NCBI RefSeq assembly: GCF_001544755.2
Contig: NZ_FCOF02000001.1
Coordinates: forward strand, 124,001-188,000
Reading direction: 5' to 3'
From: Caballeronia catudaia
GTDB taxonomy: Bacteria; Pseudomonadota; Gammaproteobacteria; Burkholderiales; Burkholderiaceae
DNA length: 64,000 bases
Made by a program: the position numbers and the translations under genes. Below the pieces are notes generated by a model. It did not search any database, was not told the DNA's origin, and saw only the letters and a list, made by a program, of their open reading frames with translations. Of this stretch, positions 19,249-28,310 are shown one piece after another (positions within the stretch are counted from its first letter, which is position 1; every line of letters begins with the position of its first letter).

Positions 19249-20240
19249 AGAACAGCGCGCGATGGCTCGACGAAGGGCATCGCGTATTGCTCGTCACGGT
19301 GGTGAAGACGTGGGGCTCGTCGCCGAGGCCGGAGGGCGCAATGCTCGCCGTGCGTGACGACGGGCATGTGGTCGGCTCGGTGTCGGGCGGCTGCATCGAG
19401 GACGATCTTATCGATCGCGTGCGGCAGCGGGGCATCGAGCAGACACAGCCCGAAGCGGTGAAATACGGCATCAGCGCGGAAGAGGCGCATCGCTTCGGCT
19501 TGCCGTGCGGCGGCACGATTCAGCTCGTGCTGGAACCGTTGACGCTTTCCAGCGGCATCGCCGATCTGTGCGCGGCGGTCGAAAGCGGCAAGCTCGTCGC
19601 GCGCACGCTCGACATGGCGACGGGCGTCGCGCGCCTCGAACCCGCGCGCGCGACCGATGGCGTGCTCTTCGACGACGATCGGCTTCTGACGATCCACGGC
19701 CCGCGCTATCGCATGCTGGTGATCGGCGCGGGGCAGTTGTCGCGCTATCTGTGCAGTATCGCGGTCGGGCTCGACTACCAGGTGACCGTCTGCGATCCGC
19801 GCGAAGAGTACACGGAAGAGTGGAACGTGCCGGGCACGACGATCGTGCGCACCATGCCCGACGACACCGTCATGGACATGAAGCTCGACGAGCGCTGTGC
19901 CGTGATCGCGCTCACGCACGACCCGAAGCTCGACGATCTCGCATTGATGGAAGCGCTGAAGACGCCTGCGTTCTATGTCGGCGCGCTCGGTTCGCGGCGC
20001 AATAACGCGGCGCGCCGCGAACGTCTGAAGGAATTCGATCTCAACGAGGCCGAGCTTGCGCGTCTGCATGGGCCGGTGGGGATTTATATCGGCAGCAGGA
20101 CGCCGCCGGAAATCGCCGTGTCGATTCTGGCGGAAGTGACGGCGGCGAAGAACGGCGTGTCGCTGCCCGAACTGTTGCAGGTGGAAGGCGCGAAGGCGGC
20201 GCGCGAAATCGCAGGCAAGGGCCAGGTATGCGGCGTTTGA
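19221..20240 (+). CDS. XdhC/CoxF family Mo-cofactor insertion protein
   Basis: A 339-residue member of the XdhC/CoxI family, which binds and sulfurates the molybdenum cofactor before insertion. The N-terminal domain shows VVKTWGSSPRPEGAML and GSVSGGCIEDD; the C-terminal Rossmann part carries VIGAGQLSRYL and YVGALGSRRNN. It overlaps coxG by 28 bp. It is the last gene of the eight-gene cluster, so structural subunits, chaperones and cofactor insertion are encoded together. Confidence 0.9.
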   Translation: MDSVDLEVLKNSARWLDEGHRVLLVTVVKTWGSSPRPEGAMLAVRDDGHVVGSVSGGCIEDDLIDRVRQRGIEQTQPEAVKYGISAEEAHRFGLPCGGTIQLVLEPLTLSSGIADLCAAVESGKLVARTLDMATGVARLEPARATDGVLFDDDRLLTIHGPRYRMLVIGAGQLSRYLCSIAVGLDYQVTVCDPREEYTEEWNVPGTTIVRTMPDDTVMDMKLDERCAVIALTHDPKLDDLALMEALKTPAFYVGALGSRRNNAARRERLKEFDLNEAELARLHGPVGIYIGSRTPPEIAVSILAEVTAAKNGVSLPELLQVEGAKAAREIAGKGQVCGV

Positions 20241-20310
20241 GCTGCGTTTGAGCGGCGTCGAAAAATTACAAAAGCCTGACTGAACGGCGTCTGTACGCGA
20301 CGGGCGACTA

Positions 20311-20329
20311 TATAATAATCGTTCTCATT
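20311..20329. promoter_or_regulatory. Fur-box-like site upstream of PepSY protein 1
   Basis: TATAATAATCGTTCTCATT, whose complement AATGAGAACGATTATTATA resembles the Fur consensus. It lies 57 bp before the first possible start of the PepSY gene, suggesting iron repression. Confidence 0.6.
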
Positions 20330-20385
20330 TGCGCGGCCGAGGTGGCTGACGCGAAGCCCGTTACTTCTGCTCAACTCGACATCGA

Positions 20386-21612
20386 ATGTCCGGCAAGTTT
20401 CTGACCGGCGATGGCCGGCGCGCCGCAGCACGCGCCGATGACTCGTCCGCCGCGCCACGCGCCACGCGCGATCGCAACGAACAGCGACACATGAGCCAGC
20501 GCGCGCTGCGCGCGTGGGCGATCGTGCATCGCTGGACGAGTCTCGTCTGCACGGTTTTCATGCTGCTGCTTTGTCTGACGGGCTTGCCGCTCGTGTTCGG
20601 CCACGAGCTCGACATCCTGACAGGCGATGCGATCGAAGCGCCCGCGCTGCCCGCATCGCAGGCCGATGCGCGCGCGAGCTACGAGGACGTGCTGCGCGCC
20701 GCGTTGAAGGCGCATCCTGGCCACGTGCCGCAGTACATGATCTGGGAGCCGGACGAGCCGCTTCTGCCGATCGTCGTGACCGCGGCACGCACCGATACGC
20801 CGCCCGACGACACGCTCAGCACGACTGTCGACGCCCGCACCGCGCAGCCGCTCGGCATGCCGCCGGGCAAGGGCTCGCTCAAGTTCGTGCTGCTGAAACT
20901 GCACGTCGACATGTTCGCCGGACTCTTCGGCAAGCTCTTTCCCGGCGCGATGGGAGTCGTGTTTCTCGTGGCGATCGTGTCGGGCATCGTCGTGTATCTG
21001 CCGTTCTGGCGCAAAGTCGGGCTCGGGCGTGTGCGGCTGAAAAAGAAGCGGCGCATCGTGTGGCTGGACTGGCATAACGCGATCGGCATGCTGACGCTCG
21101 CGTGGGCGCTGCTCGTCGGCGCGACGGGTTCGATCAACACGCTTGCGGATCTCATGCTCGAGGCCTGGCGCAACGATCAGCTCGCGCAGATGGTCGCGCC
21201 TTATCGCGGCCAGCCACCGGTGACGGTCCGCGCTTCCATCGACGACGCCGTGAAGACCGCGCGAGACGTCGCGCCCGGCATGATTCCGTCGTTCGTCGCG
21301 TTTCCGGGGACGCGCTTCGCGAGCCCGCATCACTATGCCGTCTGGATGCGCGGCGACGGCATTCTCACGACGCGCATCATGCGTCCCGTCCTCGTCGATG
21401 CATCGACGGGTGCACTGACGGACTCACGCGAGTTGCCGTGGTACCTGAAAGTGCTGCTCGGCTCGCAGCCGCTGCATTTCGGGGATTTCGGCGGGATGCC
21501 GCTCAAGATCTTCTGGGCGGCGTTCGATATGCTGACGATCGTCGTGCTGGGAAGCGGGCTTTATCTGTGGCTCACGCGGCATAACCCGCGGAAGGGGCGG
21601 CGCGCCGCGTGA
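20386..21612 (+). CDS. PepSY-associated transmembrane protein 1
   Basis: A 408-residue membrane protein of the PepSY-TM family (start MSQRALRAWAIVHRWTSLVC if the ATG at 20491 is used, which matches relatives better). About four helices are seen: LVCTVFMLLLCLTGLPLVF, VVFLVAIVSGIVVYLPF, LTLAWALLVGATGSI and a C-terminal MLTIVVLGSGLYLWL. Relatives are often encoded by iron-regulated loci beside siderophore receptors and may act in ferric-siderophore reduction. The Fur-like box upstream agrees. No receptor gene is nearby. Neither start has a strong ribosome-binding site. Confidence 0.82.
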   Translation: MSGKFLTGDGRRAAARADDSSAAPRATRDRNEQRHMSQRALRAWAIVHRWTSLVCTVFMLLLCLTGLPLVFGHELDILTGDAIEAPALPASQADARASYEDVLRAALKAHPGHVPQYMIWEPDEPLLPIVVTAARTDTPPDDTLSTTVDARTAQPLGMPPGKGSLKFVLLKLHVDMFAGLFGKLFPGAMGVVFLVAIVSGIVVYLPFWRKVGLGRVRLKKKRRIVWLDWHNAIGMLTLAWALLVGATGSINTLADLMLEAWRNDQLAQMVAPYRGQPPVTVRASIDDAVKTARDVAPGMIPSFVAFPGTRFASPHHYAVWMRGDGILTTRIMRPVLVDASTGALTDSRELPWYLKVLLGSQPLHFGDFGGMPLKIFWAAFDMLTIVVLGSGLYLWLTRHNPRKGRRAA

Positions 21613-21621
21613 ACGGGGAGA

Positions 21622-22350
21622 TCAGATCAACCCGCAAACGATCGCCGCGATCAACGACGCCGCCACGATCACCACGCCGGCCGTGCGGCGCTTGTTCATT
21701 TCGGTCCACAGCAGCACGCCCGTCAGCGACAGCAGGATGATGCTGCCCGCGAAGGTATCGATGAGCAGCACCCATCCCGCGCTCAGGCCCACGCCCTTGT
21801 GCAGGTTGGTCATCATCGCAAGGAAGGTGTTTTCGGTGCGTTTCACCGAGACGAAGTTGTTGCCTTCCCAGTACTCGGCCTGCACGCTGCCGCCCGGCGA
21901 TGCCACCATCACCGACCATTGCTCCGGCTGCATCGTGCTCTTGTCGCCCCAGCCGACCGGATGCGCCGGCTCGCGTCGCGTCCGGCCGAGATTGCCGTCG
22001 AGCTTGAGTTCTTTCTTCAGCCAGTTGCCCATGTCGCGCGGCGTCTTGAAGCCTTCGGCGGGCAGCGGCATCTGCAATTGCGCAACCTGCGGCTCACCGG
22101 TGGAAATGCGCAGCGGCGGCGCGCGGTGATTCAGCAGAAAGCCAGTCGTGCCGAACAGCAGGCCGAGCAGCGCGCCCCACAAGCCGATCCAGCCATGCAC
22201 CTTGCGCAGCCACTTCAGAAAGGTCGAACGGCGCGAGCGGTTCTTGCGGACATATTGTTCGGCATCCTCGACCAGACGGTGCGGGCGGTAGCTTGTCGAG
22301 CCGCTCGCGACGGGCGGCGGCTGCGGATTGAGGGTGTCAGGCGCGTTCAC
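21622..22350 (-). CDS. PepSY-associated transmembrane protein 2
   Basis: A 242-residue membrane protein with the short PepSY-TM layout: helix 1 near WLRKVHGWIGLWGALLGLLF, a periplasmic domain, and two C-terminal helices (LLIDTFAGSIILLSLTGVLL and VVIVAASLIAAIVCGLI). A GTG at 22350 is preferred because GGAGAG lies six bases upstream; an in-frame ATG at 22404 has none. It is convergent with the first PepSY gene (9 bp apart) and has its own Fur-like site, so the two are probably co-regulated. Confidence 0.82.
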   Translation of the reverse strand: MNAPDTLNPQPPPVASGSTSYRPHRLVEDAEQYVRKNRSRRSTFLKWLRKVHGWIGLWGALLGLLFGTTGFLLNHRAPPLRISTGEPQVAQLQMPLPAEGFKTPRDMGNWLKKELKLDGNLGRTRREPAHPVGWGDKSTMQPEQWSVMVASPGGSVQAEYWEGNNFVSVKRTENTFLAMMTNLHKGVGLSAGWVLLIDTFAGSIILLSLTGVLLWTEMNKRRTAGVVIVAASLIAAIVCGLI

Positions 22351-22440
22351 GCGTCTCTCCGAATTCGGGCGTTGGCAGGCAAAGCCGCGCCGCGATCGGC
22401 ACAACGCGGATCAGACGCGGCGATCGACGATAGGCGGGCA

Positions 22441-22459
22441 AATGAGAATCGTTATCATT
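22441..22459. promoter_or_regulatory. Fur-box-like site upstream of PepSY protein 2
   Basis: AATGAGAATCGTTATCATT, a clear dyad (AATGAnAA / TTnTCATT) close to the Fur consensus, 91 bp upstream of the GTG start on the minus strand. Confidence 0.75.
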
Positions 22460-22526
22460 GCATGGCCCGACAGGCTTTTCAATGCTTTGCGATTGCCTGA
22501 CAGTCTGTGAAGTGTCACGAAAAATT

Positions 22527-23567
22527 TCAGACGGCCCAGAGCGGACCTTCCTGCATCGCGCCGACTTGCTCGCGCAGTTCGAGGATCCGGTCTTCCCAGT
22601 AACGCTGCGAGTTGAACCACGGAAAAGCCGCGGGAAAGGCGGGATCGTTCCAGCGGCGCGCGAGCCACGCCGAGTAGTGAATCAGACGCAGCGTGCGCAA
22701 CGCTTCGGTCAGATGCAGCTCGCGCGGATCGAATTCGCAGAAATCTTCGTAACCGGCGAGCAGATCCGCCAGCGCGCGCGATGCGTCCGCGCGTCCGGCC
22801 GGCAGCAGCAGCCATAGATCCTGTATCGCCGGACCCATGCGGCTGTCGTCGAAATCGACGAAATGCGGGCCCGCGTCCGTCCACAACACGTTGCTCGGAT
22901 GACAGTCGCCGTGCAGACGCAGATGCCGCACGTCGCCGGCGCGATCGAAGCATTGCGCGACGCCATCGAGCGCCATCGACACGACGGCTTCCCACGCTTC
23001 ACGCACATCGCGCGGAACGAAGCCGTGCGTCAGCAAAAACTCGCGCGGCTCATGGCCGAACGTGGCGATGTCGAGCGTCGGCCGTTCGCGATACGGCTCG
23101 ATCGCGCCCACCGCGTGAATGCGCCCGATGAAGCGCCCGAGCCATTCGAGCGTGTCGCTGCGGTCGAGATCGGGCGCGCGGCCGCCGCGCCGCTCGAAGA
23201 CGGAAAAGCGGAAGCCGTCGAACTCGTGCAGCGTGACGCCTTCGAAGGCTCGCGCCGGAACCGCCGGAATCTCGCGTGCGGTAAGGCTTGCAACGAACGC
23301 GTGTTCTTCGAGAATCGCCTCGTTCGACCAGCGTTTCGGACGATAAAACTTCGCGACGACCGGCGCGCCATCTTCGACGCCCACCTGATAGACACGGTTC
23401 TCGTAGCTGTTGAGCGGCAGCAGGCGGCCATCGGTGCGTGCGCCGGCGGGCATCAATACGCGGTCGACTGCGTCGAGCACGCGCTCGGGCGTGAGGCCGG
23501 AGAAGGGCGGCGCGTCGCCGTCGTCGGGCGGGGGCGCGCCGTGGGAATCGGGATGGATCGAGTTCAT
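22527..23567 (-). CDS. srkA: Stress response kinase A (SrkA/YihE), Ser/Thr kinase
   Basis: A 346-residue kinase of the choline-kinase-like fold. The catalytic loop reads LRLHGDCHPSNVLW and the metal-binding segment HFVDFDDSRMGP, both standard for SrkA. The N-terminal LNSYENRVYQVG is the YihE P-loop region. In E. coli it counters MazEF-linked death after stress. It is a single gene with about 90 bp to the Fur box of the neighbouring PepSY gene. Confidence 0.9.
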   Translation of the reverse strand: MNSIHPDSHGAPPPDDGDAPPFSGLTPERVLDAVDRVLMPAGARTDGRLLPLNSYENRVYQVGVEDGAPVVAKFYRPKRWSNEAILEEHAFVASLTAREIPAVPARAFEGVTLHEFDGFRFSVFERRGGRAPDLDRSDTLEWLGRFIGRIHAVGAIEPYRERPTLDIATFGHEPREFLLTHGFVPRDVREAWEAVVSMALDGVAQCFDRAGDVRHLRLHGDCHPSNVLWTDAGPHFVDFDDSRMGPAIQDLWLLLPAGRADASRALADLLAGYEDFCEFDPRELHLTEALRTLRLIHYSAWLARRWNDPAFPAAFPWFNSQRYWEDRILELREQVGAMQEGPLWAV

Positions 23568-23621
23568 CCCGGCATTGTGCCGCGCTCGGGCGCAAACGGC
23601 ATCAGTGTATAGAGCGGTTTC

Positions 23622-23834
23622 TCAATGAACGACCGTATTCGACGGACGCACGACATCGCCCGTATCGATCAGGTCTTCGAGAAAAAACGGCTCCGTATTG
23701 AGCAGTTGGGTGACGCCGGGCTCGCCCGCATACCACGCGACCATCGCCATGTCGCCGAGAATGCGCATGACGATGCCGCGCGCGCCCTGAGGCACGGCAA
23801 TATGCACGGAGCGGACAATCGAACCGATTTGCAT
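23622..23834 (-). CDS. Small hypothetical protein, 70 residues
   Basis: A compact 70-residue protein (MQIGSIVRSVHIAVPQGARG, then AWYAGEPGVTQLLNTEPFF) with mixed hydrophobic and acidic residues and no membrane segment. I do not recognise a family. Normal third-position GC and a balanced composition suggest it is real. It lies between srkA (same strand, 54 bp away) and a divergent MFS gene. Confidence 0.55.
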   Translation of the reverse strand: MQIGSIVRSVHIAVPQGARGIVMRILGDMAMVAWYAGEPGVTQLLNTEPFFLEDLIDTGDVVRPSNTVVH

Positions 23835-24158
23835 GATGAATCCCCGTTTCAGCGCCGGCTGAGAGTAAAGCGCCGGTCAAGTATTTTCACCAAGCACAGG
23901 CTTTTCACGGCTCGTGCACCAGACTGTTCGCCGCTTCGTTGTTGCGGCAAGCGCGATACGCGCCGTATTCATGAACGATTGTGCTACCACTTTAACGCAA
24001 CGCGGCGCGTCGGCGCGATGCCAATCGCGGCGTTATGTTGTCGATCGCAGACGGCTGGCCGTAAATATGAGTGATCGACGCCGGGAAGCGGCTGTCGCAT
24101 CAGGCAAAACCCTTAGGAACGGCGTATCGTTGAGGGCTTTTCAGCGGAGACTTCAGAC
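23835..24158. other. Intergenic region
   Basis: 324 bp between divergent genes. No structure or gene recognised beyond the expected two promoters, which I could not place. Confidence 0.4.
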
Positions 24159-25418
24159 GTGAACGCATCGCCGGCGCCGCAGCGCCCGAATCCCGGCAAC
24201 GCAGACTGCGCTGCCGACTCCGCGCCGTATCTCGAACGCGGGTCGCGCGCCTACTGGTGTGCGTCGCTTGCGCTCCTGTTCGCCGGTTACGCGACATTCT
24301 CGCTGCTGTATTGCGTCCAGCCGCTCCTGCCCGAGTTCACGAAAGCGTTCGGCGTCAGTCCGGCGGTGAGCGCGCTGTCGGTGTCGGTGAGCACTGCGGC
24401 GCTGGCGATCGCCATTTTCATCGCGGGATTCGTGTCCGAGAGCTGGAGCCGTCATCGGCTGATGACGCTGTCGCTGCTCGCATCGTCCGTGCTGACGGTC
24501 GTTGCCGCCGTGCTGCCCGACTGGCACGCGCTGCTCATCATCCGCGCGCTCGAAGGCTTCGCGCTTGGCGGTGTGCCCGCCGTCGCGATGGCCTATCTCG
24601 CGGAGGAAGTGCATCCCGAAGGCCTCGGCCTCGCGATGGGTCTTTACGTCGGCGGCACGGCGATCGGCGGGATGGCGGGGCGCGTCATCAGCGGCATCCT
24701 TGCGGATTTGTTCGGCTGGCGCATCGCGATCGGCGGAATCGGCGTGCTCGGTCTGCTGGCTACGCTCGCCTTTCGCTCGCTGTTGCCGCCGTCGCGACGC
24801 TTCGAGCCGCGCCGCGGCGTCGGGTTCGCGCATCATCGGCGGTCGCTTGCGGGGCACCTGCGGCACGGCGGTTTGCCGTTTCTGTTCCTGATCGGCTTCG
24901 TGCTGATGGGCAGCTTCGTCACGCTCTACAACTACGTCGGCTACCGGCTGCTCGGCGCGCCGTTCCGGCTCAATCAGACGCAGATCGGGGCGATTTTTAC
25001 TGTTTATCTGACGGGCGTCGTCGCGTCGCCGTGGTCGGGCAAGATGGCCGATGCGTTCGGGCGCGGCCGTGTGCTGATCGCGAGTCTCGTCTTGATGATG
25101 CTTGGCATCGCGCTGACCGTGTCGAATTCCGTGCCGGTGATCATCGCCGGCACTGCATGTCTGACGTTCGGTTTCTTCGCGGGACATTCGGTCGCGAGCG
25201 GCTGGGTCGGACGACTCGCCGCGCACGCGAAAGGTCAGGCCGCCGCGCTTTATCTGCTCGCGTATTACCTCGGATCGAGCCTGATCGGATCGTACGGCGG
25301 ACACTTCTGGACCGCGTTCGGATGGACGGGCGTCGCCGGCTTGATCGGCGGGCTGCTGCTCGTCGGACTGGCGGGCGCGGCTTATCTGAACCGGCGCGAG
25401 CGCGCTGGCGTCGCGTGA
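24159..25418 (+). CDS. MFS transporter, YnfM-like
   Basis: A 419-residue, twelve-helix major facilitator. The opening LALLFAGYATFSLLYCVQPLLPEF and the VSVSTAALAIAIFIAGFVSE segment resemble the YnfM/AraJ-like arabinose-efflux branch. The motif A-type loop appears as GKMADAFGRGRVL. The substrate is unknown; relatives export sugars or drugs. The start codon has a weak ribosome-binding site (GCGGAGA about ten bases upstream). Confidence 0.85.
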   Translation: MNASPAPQRPNPGNADCAADSAPYLERGSRAYWCASLALLFAGYATFSLLYCVQPLLPEFTKAFGVSPAVSALSVSVSTAALAIAIFIAGFVSESWSRHRLMTLSLLASSVLTVVAAVLPDWHALLIIRALEGFALGGVPAVAMAYLAEEVHPEGLGLAMGLYVGGTAIGGMAGRVISGILADLFGWRIAIGGIGVLGLLATLAFRSLLPPSRRFEPRRGVGFAHHRRSLAGHLRHGGLPFLFLIGFVLMGSFVTLYNYVGYRLLGAPFRLNQTQIGAIFTVYLTGVVASPWSGKMADAFGRGRVLIASLVLMMLGIALTVSNSVPVIIAGTACLTFGFFAGHSVASGWVGRLAAHAKGQAAALYLLAYYLGSSLIGSYGGHFWTAFGWTGVAGLIGGLLLVGLAGAAYLNRRERAGVA

Positions 25419-25643
25419 AATCGAAAGCCGGTTGAAATACGAAGAAACTCAGGGTTTTCCGCGTTCGCTTAAAATGAGCGCCTGTAAGACCTTGTTTCGC
25501 AAGGCATTCGGACGCCGCATCAGTCTTCCATCGCACGAAGTCGCGCCGACGCATCTCGCCCAGCCGCCTATACTCGAATCGTCGAGGCGGTCTCTTATCG
25601 CGCGACGATCGAAAGCCAGAAGCAGGACGATGGGAGACGCACA

Positions 25644-25826
25644 ATGACGTACTTCACGATCGGCGACTTCATTTTGATTATCCCGATGGCGCTCGCTGGC
25701 GCCCTGTTTCTCGGGGCCATTCCCTGCGCGACACATTTCAAGAACAACGCGCTGCGCGTCTTCGGGGCGCTGCTCGGCGTGCTCGCCGCCTTTCTGCTCG
25801 TCGAAGGTTTGCCTGCGCTGATATGA
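25644..25826 (+). CDS. Small membrane protein, 60 residues
   Basis: Sixty residues with two hydrophobic segments (FILIIPMALAGALFLGAIP and FGALLGVLAAFLLVEGLPALI) separated by THFKNNALR. I do not recognise a family. GGGAG lies about nine bases before the ATG, which supports translation. It lies in a 0.4-kb gap between the MFS gene and the convergent broken hydrolase. Confidence 0.6.
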   Translation: MTYFTIGDFILIIPMALAGALFLGAIPCATHFKNNALRVFGALLGVLAAFLLVEGLPALI

Positions 25827-25866
25827 CAAGCGCGCCGTTCAGGCACGCTCGATCACGCAGCTTCTG

Positions 25867-26589
25867 TTACAGATGCTCGCCGAGGAAGCTCAGCGTGCGC
25901 CCGTGTGCGAGCGCCGATGCCTTCGCGTTGTACGACGCGCGATCGCCGCAGTTGAAGCCGTGATCGGCCTGCGAATACACATAGAGTTCTGAATCCTTGC
26001 GGCCCGCGAACTTCTGGCGCACGGCGTCCACCGCGTCTGCGGGAATGTGCGCGTCGAGTTCGCCGTAATGGAACTGCATCGGCACCTTGACCTGATCGGC
26101 CTGGTCGAGCGCATTCTGAATGCCGCCGCCCTAATAAGCCACGGCGAGATCCACCGATCCCTGCGCCGCCGCGAGATAGGCGAGCCGGCCGCCGAAGCAA
26201 TAGCCGATCGCCGCGACCTTGCCCGTCACTTCGGGCAGTGCGCGCAGCGCTTTCGCCGCCGCGCCGACATCCGCGACCGCGGCATTCGCATCGGTCTTTT
26301 GCAGCAGTTCCATCGCCTTTTGGCGATCGGCGCCTTCGTAGCCGAGCTCGACTCGCGGCTGCGTGCGCCAGAAGACATCCGGCGCGAGCGCAACATAGCC
26401 GTCGGCGGCGTATTGATCGGCGACGCTGCGGATGTGGCCGTTCACGCCGAAGATCTCCTGCAGGATGATGACGGCGGGCCCGGCGCCCGTCTTAGGCAGC
26501 GCGAGATAACCCTGGAAGCTGTCGCCATCGGCGGGAATGTCGATCCAGCGGGAAGTTACGGATACGGTCACGTCGAACTCCTTGTACAT
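25867..26589 (-). pseudogene. Dienelactone hydrolase family, interrupted by one in-frame amber codon
   Basis: The frame reads as a 240-residue alpha/beta hydrolase from the ATG at 26589 to the stop at 25867, with a single TAG at 26131-26133 (codon 153). The TAG falls in the conserved AVAYYGGG strand, reading AVAY-stop-GGG, so a TAT/TAC Tyr codon has probably become TAG. Upstream is the nucleophile GYCFGG (Cys); downstream, in the same frame, are the Asp in HYGELDAHIP and the His in QADHGFNC. The catalytic triad is therefore split. There is no frameshift. It may be a recent pseudogene, a sequencing error, or suppressed. Confidence 0.85.
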
Positions 26590-27111
26590 GAAAGATTGGG
26601 CCGGTGGAGTGTGCCAGCTTTCCCTTTCACTCGCCCCTTAAGGTCCACGCGGCGTCAGGCACGCGCTTTGACGGGCGGCGCGATTATTAGAGCAGCAGAT
26701 CTAAACACGCGCTAAAAGAGCGTTAAAAAAGCAGCTTAATGATGCGGGCGGGCAGAGATTATCGGCGCGCGTTCATCGAACTTGAATGAGGCCAAACCTT
26801 CGCGTGCCGATATCGTGGAAACCCGCATGTACAGGGCCTCTTCGCACGAACGCCACCACAAACGGCGGCGCATCACAACTGGCGGTTAATCGGTAGTGAC
26901 ACCAGTATCTTAAAAAACTTCCCTAAATTAATTTGACAACCCTACACTTGCGCGCAGTGCGGACGGCGGCCGTCACAAACGACCAGCCGGAAGGACTTGC
27001 CAAGTGCATGACGATGCATCCGGCGTGGTCGTCCACGGGACTGAGCGATCGTGATGAAAGACGGGGCACAGGGCGATTACGTTGTTTTTGGGACCGAAAC
27101 TGGAGACTTAC
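26590..27111. other. Intergenic region before the LivK-like gene
   Basis: 522 bp, locally AT-richer than its surroundings. A TTGACA at 26933-26938 could be a -35, but no -10 is at the right distance. No gene recognised. Confidence 0.4.
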
Positions 27112-28257
27112 ATGAACACCAAGCTTCACAAACTGTTGCCGATCAGCGCCGCAGCCGTGCTGTTCGCTACGTTGGCAACGTCCGCAGCAGCCGACCAAAC
27201 GGTCAAGATCGGTCACGTCGCTCCGCTGACCGGCGGCATTGCTCACTTGGGCAAGGACAACGAAAACGGCGCGCGGCTCGCAGTCGAAGAGATCAACGCG
27301 AAGGGCCTCACGATCGGCGGCGAGAAGATCACGCTGGCGCTGGACCCGCAAGACGATGCCGCCGACCCGCGTACCGCTACGCAAGTCGCGCAGAAGCTCG
27401 TCGACGACAAGGTCGTTGCGGTCGTCGGCCACCTGAACTCGGGCACGTCGATCCCGGCATCGAAGATCTACAGCGATGCGGGCATCGTGCAGATTTCTCC
27501 GTCGGCAACGAACCCGGCGTACACGCAGCAAGGCTTCAAGACGACGTACCGCGTCGTCGCGACCGATGCGCAGCAAGGCCCGGCGCTCGCCAACTACGCG
27601 GCGAAGAATCTGAAGGTGAAGACGGTTGCCGTCGTCGATGACTCGACCGCTTACGGCCAGGGTCTCGCAAACGAGTTCGAGAAGACCGCAAAGTCGCTCG
27701 GCCTGAAGGTGATCTCGCACGACGCGACGAACGACAAGGCTGTCGACTTCCGCGCGATTCTGACGAAGATCAAGGGCGAAAACCCCGACGCCGTGATGTA
27801 CGGCGGCATGGACGCGACCGGCGGCCCGTTCGCCAAGCAAGCCAAGCAGCTCGGCCTGCGCGCGAAGGTGCTGGCGGGCGACGGCGTCTGTACGGAAAAG
27901 CTGGCTGACCTGGCCGGCGATGCAACCGACAACATCGTGTGCTCGGAAGCGGGCATGGCGCTGGAGAAGATGGAAGGCGGCCAGGCTTTCGCGGCCAAGT
28001 TCCAGAAGCGTTTCGGCCAGCCGATCCAGATCTACGCGCCGTTCACGTATGACGCGGTGTACATCATCGTCGACGCGATGAAGCGTGCGAACTCGGTCGA
28101 TCAGGCCAAGATCCTCGCCGCAATGCCGAACACGGACTACAAGGGCGTGATCGGCCAGACGAGCTTCGATTCGAAGGGCGACCTGAAGCACGGCGTGATC
28201 TCGCTGTACGACTATAAGAAGGGCAAGAAGACGCTGCTCGACGTCGTGAAGATGTAA
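27112..28257 (+). CDS. Branched-chain amino acid ABC transporter, periplasmic binding protein (LivK/LivJ type)
   Basis: A 381-residue secreted solute-binding protein. The signal peptide MNTKLHKLLPISAAAVLFAT ends near SAAA-DQTVKIG. The mature start (IGHVAPLTGGIAHLGKDNENGARLA) and HLNSGTSIPASKIY are typical of Leu/Ile/Val-binding proteins. The ATG at 27112 has GGAG nine bases upstream. No permease or ATPase gene is adjacent, so it is an orphan component that must use a transporter encoded elsewhere. A strong terminator follows. Confidence 0.93.
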   Translation: MNTKLHKLLPISAAAVLFATLATSAAADQTVKIGHVAPLTGGIAHLGKDNENGARLAVEEINAKGLTIGGEKITLALDPQDDAADPRTATQVAQKLVDDKVVAVVGHLNSGTSIPASKIYSDAGIVQISPSATNPAYTQQGFKTTYRVVATDAQQGPALANYAAKNLKVKTVAVVDDSTAYGQGLANEFEKTAKSLGLKVISHDATNDKAVDFRAILTKIKGENPDAVMYGGMDATGGPFAKQAKQLGLRAKVLAGDGVCTEKLADLAGDATDNIVCSEAGMALEKMEGGQAFAAKFQKRFGQPIQIYAPFTYDAVYIIVDAMKRANSVDQAKILAAMPNTDYKGVIGQTSFDSKGDLKHGVISLYDYKKGKKTLLDVVKM

Positions 28258-28272
28258 TTTCCCCGTGGTTCG

Positions 28273-28310
28273 AAAAAGCGCGCGGCGCCGAAAGGCCCGC
28301 GCGCTTTTTT
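28273..28310. terminator. Bidirectional terminator between livK-like and MFS genes
   Basis: AAAAAGCGCGCGG pairs with CCGCGCGCTTTTTT; A- and T-runs on both flanks serve both converging genes. Confidence 0.88.

Noticed and set aside
24153-25304. A 383-codon frame antisense to the MFS transporter
   Set aside because: No family motif, Arg/His/Asp-rich shadow content, opposite a clear transporter gene.
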